NCBI GenBank assembly: GCA_019114005.1
Contig: DXGH01000039.1
Location: 1-45,767, forward strand
Length of the DNA stretch: 45,767 nucleotides
Direction of reading: 5' to 3'
Source of the DNA: Candidatus Acetatifactor stercoripullorum
Lineage (GTDB): Bacteria; Bacillota; Clostridia; Lachnospirales; Lachnospiraceae
In this document: one piece after another, positions 17,080 to 26,524 of the stretch
How the letters are laid out: the number at the start of each line of letters is the position of its first letter
Numbering within the stretch: position 1 is the first letter of the stretch
Translations under genes and position numbers: made by a program
Notes under the pieces: generated by a model
What the model was told of the DNA's origin: nothing
Database searches by the model: none
Seen by the model: only the letters and a program-made list of their open reading frames with translations

Positions 17080-17951
17080 TCCTCCCAGAAAAACGGACCC
17101 GCTAACACCGTTCTCTCCACGGACAGACTTCTTCCATGCCGCACCATCACACTCCATCTTACCAGTGTCAATCTGCCCCCTTCTATCTCCATGGCCGTGA
17201 TTCCTCTTGGGTGCACGCAGCTTCCGTCATTGAGATAAAAGCTTTCCCCGGGTTCGGGCAGCCGGGGCCTGTGTGTGTGCCCGGCAAGAACCAGTATCTG
17301 GTTTTTGCCTGCAAAGCGATCCAGCCTCCGCTCCGTCTTTTTTCTCTTTTTATAATTTTTTGCCGCACTGGTGGGATCATACACGCCGAAAAGCTCCAGC
17401 GGCCGCCATACGAATCTTACCAAAAATGCTGTCAAGGGCCAGAGAATATCGTTCATTAAGTCCCCCTGATGACCATGCAGCAGCAATATCTCATGTCCGG
17501 AAATCCGATCCTTAAGCAGAATACTTTCCCGGGCCTGTATGTGGCGAAACAATTCCTTTTGGCAGTCCTCACTGTCACAGTAATACTGACTGCAGTGCGC
17601 CCTGAGAAACTTTCCCTTCCTTTTTTTGCAGTCATGATTTCCATACAGCATCCGGAAACGCCCTTCTGCGTGAAAGCAGGCCATAAGCTCAAAGACATCG
17701 CTGTGAAAATCCACAATCCGGTTAAGCTTCTTGTTTTCCCACAGCTCATCCCCGTCGCCCAGCTCTATATAAGAAAATCCCAGGTCATAGTAATACCCCA
17801 GGGCCGCCAGAAATATATTTTGGTTGGGCAGAAAATTGTCTCCTCTGTTTCCCACGCCCCTGTGGCAGTCGCTCATACATACCAGTCTGCTTCCCTTATC
17901 TATCCAAATATGCTCCGCATTCTGGTACGCCTCCTTAAGTCTTTTGTTCAT
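17028..17951 (-). CDS. Calcineurin-like metallophosphoesterase
   Basis: Predicted cytoplasmic metal-dependent phosphoesterase. The motifs in order are SDCH (Asp28, His30), LGDGDE (Asp66), GNHD (104-107), LLHGHQGD and AGHTHRP, a complete di-metal centre. The natural substrate is unknown; the fold covers nucleotide, lipid-A precursor and protein phosphatases. The ATG at 17951 overlaps the stop of the upstream DUF4474 gene as ATGA, with GGAG 9 bases before it, so the two are translationally coupled. Its 3' end runs 52 bases into alaX on the other strand. Confidence 0.85.
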   Translation of the reverse strand: MNKRLKEAYQNAEHIWIDKGSRLVCMSDCHRGVGNRGDNFLPNQNIFLAALGYYYDLGFSYIELGDGDELWENKKLNRIVDFHSDVFELMACFHAEGRFRMLYGNHDCKKRKGKFLRAHCSQYYCDSEDCQKELFRHIQARESILLKDRISGHEILLLHGHQGDLMNDILWPLTAFLVRFVWRPLELFGVYDPTSAAKNYKKRKKTERRLDRFAGKNQILVLAGHTHRPRLPEPGESFYLNDGSCVHPRGITAMEIEGGRLTLVRWSVMVRHGRSLSVERTVLAGPFFWEDYWKNARMSDSGAEMLP

Positions 17952-18886
17952 CCCCTTTTTCTCCATTTTTCATGGCGTTTTCTGCACCGGCACAGCTTCT
18001 TCGGCGTACATCTGACGCCCATTCTTATGATTGTGCGGTACAAAAGAGGAAAGCAGAGCGCAAGATAACTGATCCTGTCCAGGGTGCTGCAAAAGGGTCT
18101 CGTGAGTCTTAAATAGCGCCTGCAGTTTCTGCGGTTTCGCCTGTTGATCCGCCGCAGACTCCGTCTGGAATAAAGTCCGGGCTGACTGCTCTTTGGATTG
18201 TCAAAGGAAAAATAGACCCAAGTCTGTTCCACCCGGATATCCCTGGGACCGTATCCATTCCGCCTAAGCCCCTCATAAAAGGCCTGGCACATCTGTCTAT
18301 CAGGAAAACCGATGCCGATTTCCATTCGCAGTTTGCTGCAGCGGGAGAACATGCCCACCACAAACCCGGTGAGCCACCAGTGAATACAGCTTCTTCTCAG
18401 AATGACTTCCCCGTCCCGATACAGCACAAACCGCATAGGCAGCCGCTCTTCATCGCTGGCACATTCATAAAAAAGCTTTTCCGGGGGAAGGGACGAATAG
18501 CCTCTATGGACATAAATGCCAATTTCTGCGCCTGTGGTACAGCCATACTGTCCTTTCCAGAATTCAATCAGGTAACGCTTTTTATTATAGCTGAAATACA
18601 CCGGCTCGCATTCAAACACCATGTTCATGGAAGGCGCCGCCTCATCAAAAAAGCGGCAGTACCCCATCTGTCTCTGCCAGCAGTACATCCTGGAGCTTAC
18701 CGTATCGTCGCAGCCGTTATAGCAAAATCCAAACACGGAAAGGGCTTCACAAAGCTTCCCGCTTTTTTCTTCCGTACTCATCCTGCAGACCTTTTTTTCT
18801 GCCCATTTTCTCCGAAGACAGAAAATCAGGAAAAGCAAAAGAAGCAGCAAAATCAACACGCCCAGGCCAATATAAAAATACCTCAT
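17948..18886 (-). CDS. DUF4474-type membrane-anchored protein
   Basis: 312 residues. A single transmembrane segment at about 3-28 is followed by a cytoplasmic Arg/Lys stretch and a domain with EPVYFSYNKKRYLIEFW and GQYGCTTGAEIGIY, which I match from memory to DUF4474. The C-terminal 70 residues are strikingly Arg-rich (RRSLRRINRRNRRNCRR). No catalytic motif is evident. I take the ATG at 18886 (GCAGG upstream) over a GTG 14 codons earlier. Coupling to the phosphoesterase by an ATGA overlap suggests the two act together. Confidence 0.75.
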   Translation of the reverse strand: MRYFYIGLGVLILLLLLLFLIFCLRRKWAEKKVCRMSTEEKSGKLCEALSVFGFCYNGCDDTVSSRMYCWQRQMGYCRFFDEAAPSMNMVFECEPVYFSYNKKRYLIEFWKGQYGCTTGAEIGIYVHRGYSSLPPEKLFYECASDEERLPMRFVLYRDGEVILRRSCIHWWLTGFVVGMFSRCSKLRMEIGIGFPDRQMCQAFYEGLRRNGYGPRDIRVEQTWVYFSFDNPKSSQPGLYSRRSLRRINRRNRRNCRRYLRLTRPFCSTLDRISYLALCFPLLYRTIIRMGVRCTPKKLCRCRKRHEKWRKRG

Positions 18887-18971
18887 GAAATACCTGCCAA
18901 ACAAATCATTTGGTATATTGTATTCCACAAGGTATCTTTTCGTACTGATTTACATAAGCTGTTTTTGCTTT

Positions 18972-19574
18972 TTATGCCTTACGAAATGCACGGCTCAACG
19001 CTTTGGACACCGCGCCGCCGGCAATACAGGTCAAGGGCATTTCCAAAAGGCCGTTGATTCCCGCAAGGGCCAGAATGAATGCAAACACATTCAAATTCCC
19101 CAAAGAAGCGTTCATATCCTGCAGATAATCCGAATTGCCAAAGCAGATCATCAGCATTCCCATGAAAAACAGCGTATTCATAAACGCTCCCAGAAGCGCT
19201 GCCGCAAAGTAGGACACAGTCTTTGTCTTATCCACCTTATACATGGCCCTAAACAGCACACCGCTTAAATAACCCATAAGGGCCCTGGTAGGCACACATA
19301 CCAAAAAGGTAAGAAAAGGATTGATATTTAAAAGTGCCGCTCCAAAAGTGCTCATGCCGAAGCACTGGTAAAAGCTCGTGAGCCCAAACGCCAGTCCCAG
19401 GACAGCCCCACAGCCTGGCCCCACGGACATGGCCCCGATCACCACCGGAACCGTCATCAGGGAAATTTCCAGCCCCCCGGTCCTCAAGTACCCAAGCGGT
19501 GTGATCGCCATGATCAGAATAATCGCTATGAGTACAGCCATTTGTACCATCTCAAGTGTCTTCTTATTCTTCAT
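18972..19574 (-). CDS. ECF transporter substrate-binding S component
   Basis: Membrane vitamin-binding subunit of an energy-coupling-factor transporter. The 200 residues are very hydrophobic, with about six helices, and show the family pattern of a short N-terminal helix followed by GGLEISLMTVPVVIGA and GP..GAVLGL..G. The general ECF S family (which includes PanT) fits, but the vitamin cannot be read from sequence. The EcfA/EcfT module is not in this window, as expected for a shared energising module. AAGGAG lies 6 bases before the chosen ATG. Confidence 0.8.
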   Translation of the reverse strand: MKNKKTLEMVQMAVLIAIILIMAITPLGYLRTGGLEISLMTVPVVIGAMSVGPGCGAVLGLAFGLTSFYQCFGMSTFGAALLNINPFLTFLVCVPTRALMGYLSGVLFRAMYKVDKTKTVSYFAAALLGAFMNTLFFMGMLMICFGNSDYLQDMNASLGNLNVFAFILALAGINGLLEMPLTCIAGGAVSKALSRAFRKA

Positions 19575-19623
19575 TTTTAGTCTCCTTCCGCGCATTTTGC
19601 GCTGCTTTTTTATTTACTATTAT

Positions 19624-19660
19624 TCCTCCAAAAAGCTGCAGAGCCTGCAGCAGGGAGGAT
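19624..19660 (-). terminator. Intrinsic terminator after the LURP-one-like gene
   Basis: On the minus strand, GCTGCAG-gct-CTGCAGC followed by TTTTT. It is enclosed by a second pairing, TCCTCC with GGAGGA, so it may also serve as a structured leader of the downstream ECF gene. It begins about 10 bases after the upstream stop. Confidence 0.7.
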
Positions 19661-19669
19661 ATAATGTCT

Positions 19670-20140
19670 TTAATTTCTGGAGCATTTCTCAGCGTCAATG
19701 GCCAAAACCACCATGAGCGCCAAAAGAGCGTTTTCTCCATCCGGTACCTCTATGGTGTAGGTGTCTGTAAAATTCCATATCTCCTTATTGATGGAAGCCA
19801 CCCTTGCCCCGTCTGCAGCTGTGATAGAATAATCCCATCCCAGGAAATCTCCTTCCACCTGCCATCCGTTACATTCCACCCGGTATTTGGGAGAGAAAAA
19901 GGTAAGCTCTTTGGTAATAACCCCCAGATTTCGTTCCCCTGCCCACAATTCAAATTTGGGAAGCCATGTAAGCACTACTTCTTTTACCGTTCCCACATGC
20001 ACCCCGTCATGATTTAAGACATGCAGGCAGTGCCCCCAGTCAAGCTTTCCCTCCACCGTAAACAGAGTATTTCCCTGTTCATCGTAAATGTCATAGGAGT
20101 CCAGCCAGGAAAAAAACCTTTGCTTAAACAACATTTTCAT
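19670..20140 (-). CDS. LURP-one-related (Tubby-like C-terminal fold) protein
   Basis: 156 residues with the repeated beta-strand pattern of the LOR/YxjI family: SYDIYDEQGNTLFTVEGKL near the N terminus, then alternating strands with VGTVKEVVLTWLPKFELW and VECNGWQVEGDFLGWDYSI. The family is related to phospholipid scramblases and Tubby; its bacterial role is unknown and no catalytic site is expected. AAGGGG lies 8 bases before the ATG. It starts 3 bases after the EAL-HDOD gene, so they form an operon, then a terminator. Confidence 0.75.
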   Translation of the reverse strand: MKMLFKQRFFSWLDSYDIYDEQGNTLFTVEGKLDWGHCLHVLNHDGVHVGTVKEVVLTWLPKFELWAGERNLGVITKELTFFSPKYRVECNGWQVEGDFLGWDYSITAADGARVASINKEIWNFTDTYTIEVPDGENALLALMVVLAIDAEKCSRN

Positions 20141-20143
20141 AGG

Positions 20144-21379
20144 TCAGTCCCCTTTTCCGGTGCGCATCAGCTCACGATACCATTTCAGCGAGGAAAGGTA
20201 TGCTTCCGTCACCTCATCCATTCCAAGATTCTGCAGAATCATCAGCCTGGATACCTCCTGCCAGTTTGCAGTCTCATACTGCTCCACAAACTCCAGCACC
20301 GGAGCAAGCTTCCCCTTCCGGTAAATCAAGGCATCCCTGATTTCACCCACCACATGCACAATATCCAGGGCCTCTTCCATGGGTTTCTCCAAAATTACGT
20401 CCAGCACCGAAAAAAGCCCCATCAAAAACAGCTCATCCTTCTTCAAGGCCAGCTCAAAAATCGGCGCCAGATTTTCCGCAAACTTTGCCCGCAGCAGGGA
20501 AAGTCTTGTGATCTCATTGGGCTTGTCGGCATAAAGCACGTTTACCACCGCCGTATTGATCCATTTTTTCAGCTCCCGCTGTCCCAGCATGGCCGCCGCA
20601 TGGCGGATGGAGGTTATCTCGGAATTGACCGCCATCCTGTTAACCATTTTCAGCAGAGAAATGGTTAACGCCGTATCACGGCTGATAATATCCGCAGCCT
20701 CCGTCAGTTCAAAGTTATTATTGTTCACCGTGTTGAGCAGCTTGATATAATTTACCTTAAGAGGCGCCACATCTGTCTGTCCCTTTGTGATGGGCACCCG
20801 GTAAAAGCTGCCCTCGTAAAGCTCATAGCCCCCCGTTGCCTTCAGCTTTTCAAAGGTCTCCTGGGAATCAATGTTTCCGGCGCAAAGCTTCGCCCCCGGA
20901 TACAGCTTTCCGAAATAAATCTTTGCCTTTTCGATAGCGATTCTGCGGTTGTTTAACAGTACATAATCCATCAGTCTGAGAATGGGCCTGTAGGCTTCAA
21001 ATTCTGAGACATTCAGCTTTCTGATGGCCAGCTTATAGCCCTTATTCTTTAACTCCTGCAGACGGTTCACATACATTTCCACAGGGGGAATTGTGTTATC
21101 AATCAAAAGCACAATCCGCTCATGGGGCGCGTCACACTCACTTTCTATGTCAACAAACACAGAAATATTTGTGATCGGCACAAAAACCTCCTTGTCATCC
21201 GACAGCGTTTCAATGCCCATGCTTTGTATTACTTCAAGCCCCTCTATTCTGGCCGCGCCGTCATTTCTCCCTGAACCCAAAAGCATAGGATTCAAAAGAA
21301 AATTGTCCTTTTGGGAAAAAATGGAATAAGCCCGCACCGCCATATTTTCATCAAACATAGGAATCAATGCAACCAACAT
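20144..21379 (-). CDS. Degenerate EAL domain plus HDOD domain signalling protein (YuxH-like)
   Basis: 411 residues. The N-terminal half has the fold pattern of a c-di-GMP phosphodiesterase domain (starting VALIPMFDENMAVRAYSIFS), but the EAL signature and its metal ligands are missing, so it is probably not an enzyme. The C-terminal half (about 200-395) is an HDOD domain (VNNNNFELTEAADIISRDTALTISLLKMVN...). YuxH/CdgJ-type proteins have this layout and act in signalling or motility control. Cotranscribed with the LURP-one-like gene; 55 bases after purL with no terminator between. Confidence 0.82.
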   Translation of the reverse strand: MLVALIPMFDENMAVRAYSIFSQKDNFLLNPMLLGSGRNDGAARIEGLEVIQSMGIETLSDDKEVFVPITNISVFVDIESECDAPHERIVLLIDNTIPPVEMYVNRLQELKNKGYKLAIRKLNVSEFEAYRPILRLMDYVLLNNRRIAIEKAKIYFGKLYPGAKLCAGNIDSQETFEKLKATGGYELYEGSFYRVPITKGQTDVAPLKVNYIKLLNTVNNNNFELTEAADIISRDTALTISLLKMVNRMAVNSEITSIRHAAAMLGQRELKKWINTAVVNVLYADKPNEITRLSLLRAKFAENLAPIFELALKKDELFLMGLFSVLDVILEKPMEEALDIVHVVGEIRDALIYRKGKLAPVLEFVEQYETANWQEVSRLMILQNLGMDEVTEAYLSSLKWYRELMRTGKGD

Positions 21380-21434
21380 ATATACTCACCCCAACGATGA
21401 CTGTCTATCGCCCTTTCTTAAGTAGTCTTTTGTC

Positions 21435-24400
21435 TCACTGGAAATATGCCACTCCTGACTCGAAAATCCTCATGTCCTGCTCCCCGTAAATATTCATGGC
21501 CACAGCAGCGTCTCTTCTCTCAGAATGAGCCATTTTGCCAAGAATTCTTCCATCCGGGGAGGTGATTCCCTCCACAGCCAGGTAGGAACCATTTACATTA
21601 TATTCCTCATCCATGGATACATTGCCATCCATATCCGCATACTGAGTGGCAATCTGGCCGTTTGCCAACAGCCTTTCTAACTGCTCCTTAGGCGCTACGA
21701 AGCGGCCCTCCCCGTGGGAAGCCGGATTGCAGTAAACGCCTCCCAGCTTTGCCTCCCTGAGCCAGGGGGAACGGTTGGATACCACCTTAGTGTATACCAT
21801 CTTGGAAATATGGCGGTTAATGGTGTTGAAGGTCAGCGTAGGAGAATCCTCCTTCTGTCCCACAATCTTCCCCCAGGGCACCAGTCCCAGCTTAATTAAC
21901 GCCTGAAAGCCGTTGCAGATTCCAAGAGCCAGCCCGTCCCTTTCCTCCAAAAGCTTTCGCACCGCCTCTTTCAGCTTCTCGTTGCGGAAAGCCGTGGCAA
22001 AAAACTTCGCGCTTCCATCCGGCTCATCGCCTGCGGAAAATCCGCCGGGGAACATAATGATCTGCGCCTGGCCGATGGCTTTTTCAAAGACCTCAACGGA
22101 ATCTCTGATATCCTCAGGGGTCAGATTCCGGAATACCCTTGTCTCCACCTCTGCGCCGGCCCGCTCAAAGGCTTTTGCGCTGTCATATTCACAGTTGGTT
22201 CCGGGGAAAACGGGGATAAACACCTTGGGCTTTGCCACCTTATGTCTGCACACATAAACGCTGTCTGCCTTAAAGCAGGGACTTTCCACGGCTTCCTTTC
22301 CCTTCTTTGCTTTGACAGGAAACACCTTTTCCAGCCGCGAGCCCCACGCCTCCAAGGCTTCATCCATGGAAATGCGCACATCGCCATATACAAATTCCGG
22401 CTCTTTTGTAACTGTGCCAAGCACCGTATAATCCAAGTCCATTTCATCTAACAAAGAAAGCTTGTCCGCCGGAATCTCAGCCAGAATATCTCCCAGCCCG
22501 TTTGCAAACAAGTCATCCGTGGTCACATGACTTTCTATCGTCACACCCAGCTTATTTCCAAAGGCCATCTTGGAAAGCGCGGCAGCCGCCCCTCTGGCGT
22601 CCAGCGCATATGCGGACAATATAACCTTCTTTTCCATCAGCTGATGAATGGCGCCATACAGCTGTGCCGCCTGCTCATACATGGGAATATCGAAATCGTC
22701 CTTATCAATCTCAAAGCACACAAGATGGCTGCCCGGCATTTTCAGTTCAGGCGTTATGATATCGCCGTATTTTGCCACATCCACCGCAAAGGAAACCAGA
22801 GTAGGAGGCACGTCAATCTGATTGAAGGTGCCGGACATGCTGTCCTTTCCTCCAATAGAGGGAAGCCCAAAGCCGATCTGGGCGTCGTATGCTCCCAAAA
22901 GCGCCGCAAAGGGCTGGCTCCAGCGCTCAGGATCAGAGGTCATCCTGCGGAAATATTCCTGGAAGGTAAAACGTATCTTCCGAAAATCGCCCCCTGCCGC
23001 CACAATCTTTGCCATGGATTCCACCACCGCGTAAACTGCTCCATGGTAGGGACTCCAGGAGGACAAAAACGGGTCGAAGCCGCAGCTCATCATGGTGACA
23101 GTATCTGTTTTTCCTTTCAACACAGGAAGCTTTGCTGCCATGGTCTGTGTTTCCGTAAGCTGGTATTTGCCGCCGTAGGGCATCAGCACGCTGGCCGCGC
23201 CGATAGAGGAGTCAAACATCTCCACAAGCCCCTTCTGGGAGCATACGTTCAGATCATTTAAAAGCGAAAGCCAGGCTGCTTTTACATCCCCTGCTTCAAG
23301 CTGCTTTCCAACCTCCTCCACAGCCCATTTATCAAAATAGTTGTCCTCCCTGGAGGGAATATCCACCTTTACGGAGGTTTCCTGATGGGCGCCATTGGTG
23401 TTTAAGAAGGATCTCTTCAGGTCGACGATCTTCTTTCCCCTCCATTTCAATACCAGCCTGGGTTCCTCTGTCACCACAGCCACAGGCACCGCTTCCAGAT
23501 TTTCTTCTCCGGCATATCCAAGGAAGGCTTCCACATCCCCGGGTGCCACCACCACTGCCATACGTTCCTGAGACTCAGATATGGCCAATTCTGTTCCATC
23601 CAGACCCGCATATTTTTTCGGCACCTTATCCAAGTCCACCAAAAGTCCGTCCGCCAGCTCTCCGATGGCCACAGAAACGCCCCCCGCGCCAAAGTCATTG
23701 CACTTTCTGATGAGGCGGCTTACCTCCGGGCGGCGGAATAATCTCTGTATTTTCCTCTCGGTGGGCGCATTTCCCTTCTGCACCTCTGCACCGCAGGTTT
23801 CAATGGAGCTTTCCGTGTGCACCTTAGAGGACCCCGTTGCACCGCCGCAGCCGTCCCTTCCGGTACGTCCGCCCAGCAGAATAATCACATCGCCAGGGTC
23901 CGACGAGGCACGGATTACATTCTTTCTGGGTGCGGCCCCCATAACCGCTCCGATTTCCATTCGCTTTGCCACATAATCGGGATGGTAGATTTCCTTCACA
24001 TAACCGGTGGCAAGTCCGATCTGATTGCCATAGGAGGAATAGCCCGACGCCGCTCCCCGCACCAGCTTCTTCTGCGGGAGCTTGCCCTTTAAGGTCTCCG
24101 ACACAGGAACGGTAGGGTCTGCTGCTCCCGTTACGCGCATAGCCTGATAGACATAGCCTCTGCCGGAAAGGGGGTCTCTTATGGCTCCGCCCAGACAGGT
24201 GGCCGCTCCACCGAAGGGCTCTATCTCCGTAGGGTGGTTGTGCGTCTCGTTCTTAAAGAACACAAGCCATTCCTCCGTACTCTTTTGGCCGTCATAGTCC
24301 ATCTCCACCGGCACCACCACGGAGCAGGCGTTGATCTCGTCCGATTCCTCCAAATCCGCAAGCTTTCCATCCTTTTTGAGCTTGCGCATGGCCATGAGCG

Positions 24401-25232
24401 CCAAATCCATCAGACAGACAAACTTATCCTCCCTGTCCCCGAAAATCTCTTCTCTGGTGTCCAGGTAGCTCTGGTATGTAGTCTCAAGGGGAGAGCGGTA
24501 ATACCCTTCCCCAAATTCCACATTCTTTAACTCCGTGGAAAAGGTTGTGTGACGGCAGTGATCCGACCAGTAGGTGTCCAGCACCCGGATTTCCGTCACG
24601 GTAGGATCGCGTCTTTCCTCGTCGTGAAAATATTTTTGAATATGCAGAAAATCCTTGAAGGTCATTGCAAGGCCCAGAGAATCATATAACTCTCTGAGCC
24701 GCTCCTCCTTAAGATTCTGAAAATCATTGAGTACAGCCACATCTGCCGGCTCATCAAACACAGAAACCAGCGTATCCGGCTTTACCATATCCGTCTCCCT
24801 GGAGTCCACGGGATTGATGCAGTATGCCTTGATCCTGGAAAATTCCTCTTCATCCATATCGCCCCGGATCAGGTAGGTGACCGCCGTTTTGATGATGGGC
24901 TCCTCATTTTCGTCCAAGAACTTCACGCACTGCACCGCGGAATCCGCTCTCTGGTCAAACTGTCCCGGCAGATATTCCACAGAAAACACTCTGCCGTCTT
25001 TTGGAATCTCTATGGTCTCCTCATACAGGCAGTCAACGGGTGGCTCGGAAAACACGGTTTTACAGGCTTGTGCAAACACTTCATCCGAAATATTTTCCAC
25101 ATCATATCGGATAAACACCCTCACCTCTTTAGTGTCTATGCCCAGATAATTTTTCAGCTCCTCATGCAGCTCTTTCGCCTTGACCGCAAAAGGTTCCTTC
25201 TTTTCTACATAGATACGTCTTACGTTGCCCAT
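21435..25232 (-). CDS. purL: Phosphoribosylformylglycinamidine synthase, single-chain
   Basis: Fourth step of purine synthesis: converts FGAR to FGAM with glutamine and ATP. The 1265 residues fuse the N-terminal domain, two AIR-synthase-like halves (NETHNHPTEIEPFGGAAT in the first) and a C-terminal class I amidotransferase with Cys in LGICNGFQ and His/Glu in SHGEGRF. This is the large form, not the PurS-PurQ-PurL split form of Bacillus, and resembles the clostridial clade. The ATG at 25232 has GGAGG 7 bases upstream; the upstream in-frame stretch contains the promoter and is not coding. It stands 14 kb from the purEMND block. Confidence 0.96.
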   Translation of the reverse strand: MGNVRRIYVEKKEPFAVKAKELHEELKNYLGIDTKEVRVFIRYDVENISDEVFAQACKTVFSEPPVDCLYEETIEIPKDGRVFSVEYLPGQFDQRADSAVQCVKFLDENEEPIIKTAVTYLIRGDMDEEEFSRIKAYCINPVDSRETDMVKPDTLVSVFDEPADVAVLNDFQNLKEERLRELYDSLGLAMTFKDFLHIQKYFHDEERRDPTVTEIRVLDTYWSDHCRHTTFSTELKNVEFGEGYYRSPLETTYQSYLDTREEIFGDREDKFVCLMDLALMAMRKLKKDGKLADLEESDEINACSVVVPVEMDYDGQKSTEEWLVFFKNETHNHPTEIEPFGGAATCLGGAIRDPLSGRGYVYQAMRVTGAADPTVPVSETLKGKLPQKKLVRGAASGYSSYGNQIGLATGYVKEIYHPDYVAKRMEIGAVMGAAPRKNVIRASSDPGDVIILLGGRTGRDGCGGATGSSKVHTESSIETCGAEVQKGNAPTERKIQRLFRRPEVSRLIRKCNDFGAGGVSVAIGELADGLLVDLDKVPKKYAGLDGTELAISESQERMAVVVAPGDVEAFLGYAGEENLEAVPVAVVTEEPRLVLKWRGKKIVDLKRSFLNTNGAHQETSVKVDIPSREDNYFDKWAVEEVGKQLEAGDVKAAWLSLLNDLNVCSQKGLVEMFDSSIGAASVLMPYGGKYQLTETQTMAAKLPVLKGKTDTVTMMSCGFDPFLSSWSPYHGAVYAVVESMAKIVAAGGDFRKIRFTFQEYFRRMTSDPERWSQPFAALLGAYDAQIGFGLPSIGGKDSMSGTFNQIDVPPTLVSFAVDVAKYGDIITPELKMPGSHLVCFEIDKDDFDIPMYEQAAQLYGAIHQLMEKKVILSAYALDARGAAAALSKMAFGNKLGVTIESHVTTDDLFANGLGDILAEIPADKLSLLDEMDLDYTVLGTVTKEPEFVYGDVRISMDEALEAWGSRLEKVFPVKAKKGKEAVESPCFKADSVYVCRHKVAKPKVFIPVFPGTNCEYDSAKAFERAGAEVETRVFRNLTPEDIRDSVEVFEKAIGQAQIIMFPGGFSAGDEPDGSAKFFATAFRNEKLKEAVRKLLEERDGLALGICNGFQALIKLGLVPWGKIVGQKEDSPTLTFNTINRHISKMVYTKVVSNRSPWLREAKLGGVYCNPASHGEGRFVAPKEQLERLLANGQIATQYADMDGNVSMDEEYNVNGSYLAVEGITSPDGRILGKMAHSERRDAAVAMNIYGEQDMRIFESGVAYFQ

Positions 25233-25262
25233 GCTGAATCCTCCAAAAGTAAAATATGTTTT

Positions 25263-25291
25263 ATAATACACCGAATTCCACGTTCGCACAA
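25263..25291 (-). promoter_or_regulatory. purL promoter
   Basis: On the minus strand, TTGTGC (25286-25291), 17-base spacer, TATTAT (25263-25268), 31 bases ahead of the start. The short leader leaves no room for a purine riboswitch. Confidence 0.65.
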
Positions 25292-25301
25292 TGGAAAGCT
25301 G

Positions 25302-25898
25302 TTACGGTTCTTCTTCTAACTCCACGCCAAGCCCTCTCAGGATAAAAAAAATCTCCCGGTCTACTGTCTCCGCCTTAATGCCAATGGTCTGGGCGGATAT
25401 TTTCAGCCCTTCCAGCACAAACATAATGTTGCGGGCCGTTCCCTTGCAGTCCTCACAGTAAAATTCGCCGTTCTCCACGCCGGTCTCAATGAGCTTTTCG
25501 ATGATTTTCACCGCAGAATCAAACTGCTTCTTGAGAATATTATCCTTCTTCGGCAGATCGTGCTCAAAATAAAATTCATAAATGGCCTGGGTAAGCGTAT
25601 CCTTTTTTCGCAGAAGCTCTTTTTTCTGTTCCTTAAGAAACAAAATCAGAATGTCCGCCGCGGTGGCGTCCTCCGCGATACTGTCGGAAAACACATCGTC
25701 CGCCTCCTCGGTTTCCAGCCGCATAACCTCCATAAATATCTGGCTTGTGCTGTCAAAGTACAAATACAGCCCGCCCCGGCTGATGCCGCAGGCTTCCACG
25801 ATATCCTTCATGGTCACTTTTTTAAAGCCCTTCTCCACAAACACTCTTCTGGCCGTTTCCAAAATATATTTCTTCTTCTGTACCGATTTTTCTCCCAT
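25302..25898 (-). CDS. TetR family transcriptional regulator
   Basis: 198 residues with an N-terminal TetR helix-turn-helix (about 8-55: ILETARRVFVEKGFKKVTMKDIVEACGISRGGLYLYF) and a helical ligand-binding domain with no obvious ligand signature. The ATG at 25898 has GGAAGG 9 bases upstream. It follows the 25915-26379 gene by 16 bases and is probably in one unit with it. Its targets are unknown; that gene and the divergent cNMP-domain gene are natural candidates. Confidence 0.9.
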   Translation of the reverse strand: MGEKSVQKKKYILETARRVFVEKGFKKVTMKDIVEACGISRGGLYLYFDSTSQIFMEVMRLETEEADDVFSDSIAEDATAADILILFLKEQKKELLRKKDTLTQAIYEFYFEHDLPKKDNILKKQFDSAVKIIEKLIETGVENGEFYCEDCKGTARNIMFVLEGLKISAQTIGIKAETVDREIFFILRGLGVELEEEP

Positions 25899-25914
25899 TC
25901 CCGTATTCCTTCCA

Positions 25915-26379
25915 TCAACAGTCAAAGGGCTTGTCCCAGTATTCTATGATCTCCTTCATCTTCTCCAAAACAAGGAAAAAAATCCCCTCAGAAACAGCCT
26001 GGCTCCAAAGCACAGCCTTGGTTCTGCCGCCCAGCACGTAATAAGAGAGAATCCCTTTAAGGACGTCCCAGTCCCTCCAGCCCGCTCTCTTGATGAGACG
26101 TCTTTCGTCCTCATGGCTCTGTATCCGGTTGCGGGTATATATGTAACGGTAATTGCGGTCCATAAGAGACGAACCCGACACCTCTTTTATGAAGCTTAAA
26201 AGCGTTGCATCGTACACCGGAAAGGCAATGGAGTGCGCCCCGATATCCTGTCCCTGGTAAATAGAGCTGGCCTGTGTGCCCGCACTTTTTTCCAGCCAGG
26301 GCAGATAACGAAAAAGCGGCATCGCTGCCCGCTTATACTCCTGCAAAAGCCGCTGCCGATATTCTAAAGAGTCCTCCAT
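25915..26379 (-). CDS. Conserved-looking hypothetical protein
   Basis: 154 residues that I do not recognise. Soluble and rich in Tyr/Arg/Trp, with a middle region YDATLLSFIKEVSGSSLMDRNYRYIYTRNRIQSHEDE and a C-terminal helix. No signal peptide, membrane segment or metal motif. GGGAGG lies 7 bases before the chosen ATG; a longer start nine codons upstream has no ribosome site. First gene of a pair with the TetR gene, divergent from the cNMP-domain gene across a 145-base AT-rich control region. Confidence 0.7.
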   Translation of the reverse strand: MEDSLEYRQRLLQEYKRAAMPLFRYLPWLEKSAGTQASSIYQGQDIGAHSIAFPVYDATLLSFIKEVSGSSLMDRNYRYIYTRNRIQSHEDERRLIKRAGWRDWDVLKGILSYYVLGGRTKAVLWSQAVSEGIFFLVLEKMKEIIEYWDKPFDC

Positions 26380-26524
26380 CACTACACCTCCCATTAAAAC
26401 TGACACATATGTATTTTTATTTTATCACATTTCTATCAAAAGTACAGTAGAAAATTACATATGCTTTGTTGTATACTATATTATATATAAATGTGAACAA
26501 ACTGACGAAAGAGGTATTATATAT
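26380..26524. promoter_or_regulatory. AT-rich divergent control region
   Basis: Separates the TetR pair (minus) from the cNMP-domain gene (plus). It holds several TATA-like stretches (TATACT, TATATT, TAAAAT), but no -35/-10 pair stands out on either strand. I cannot assign a promoter or operator with confidence. Confidence 0.4.

Noticed and set aside
26380..26524. TetR operator in the divergent region
   Set aside because: AT-rich sequence offers many weak inverted repeats; none is distinct enough to name.
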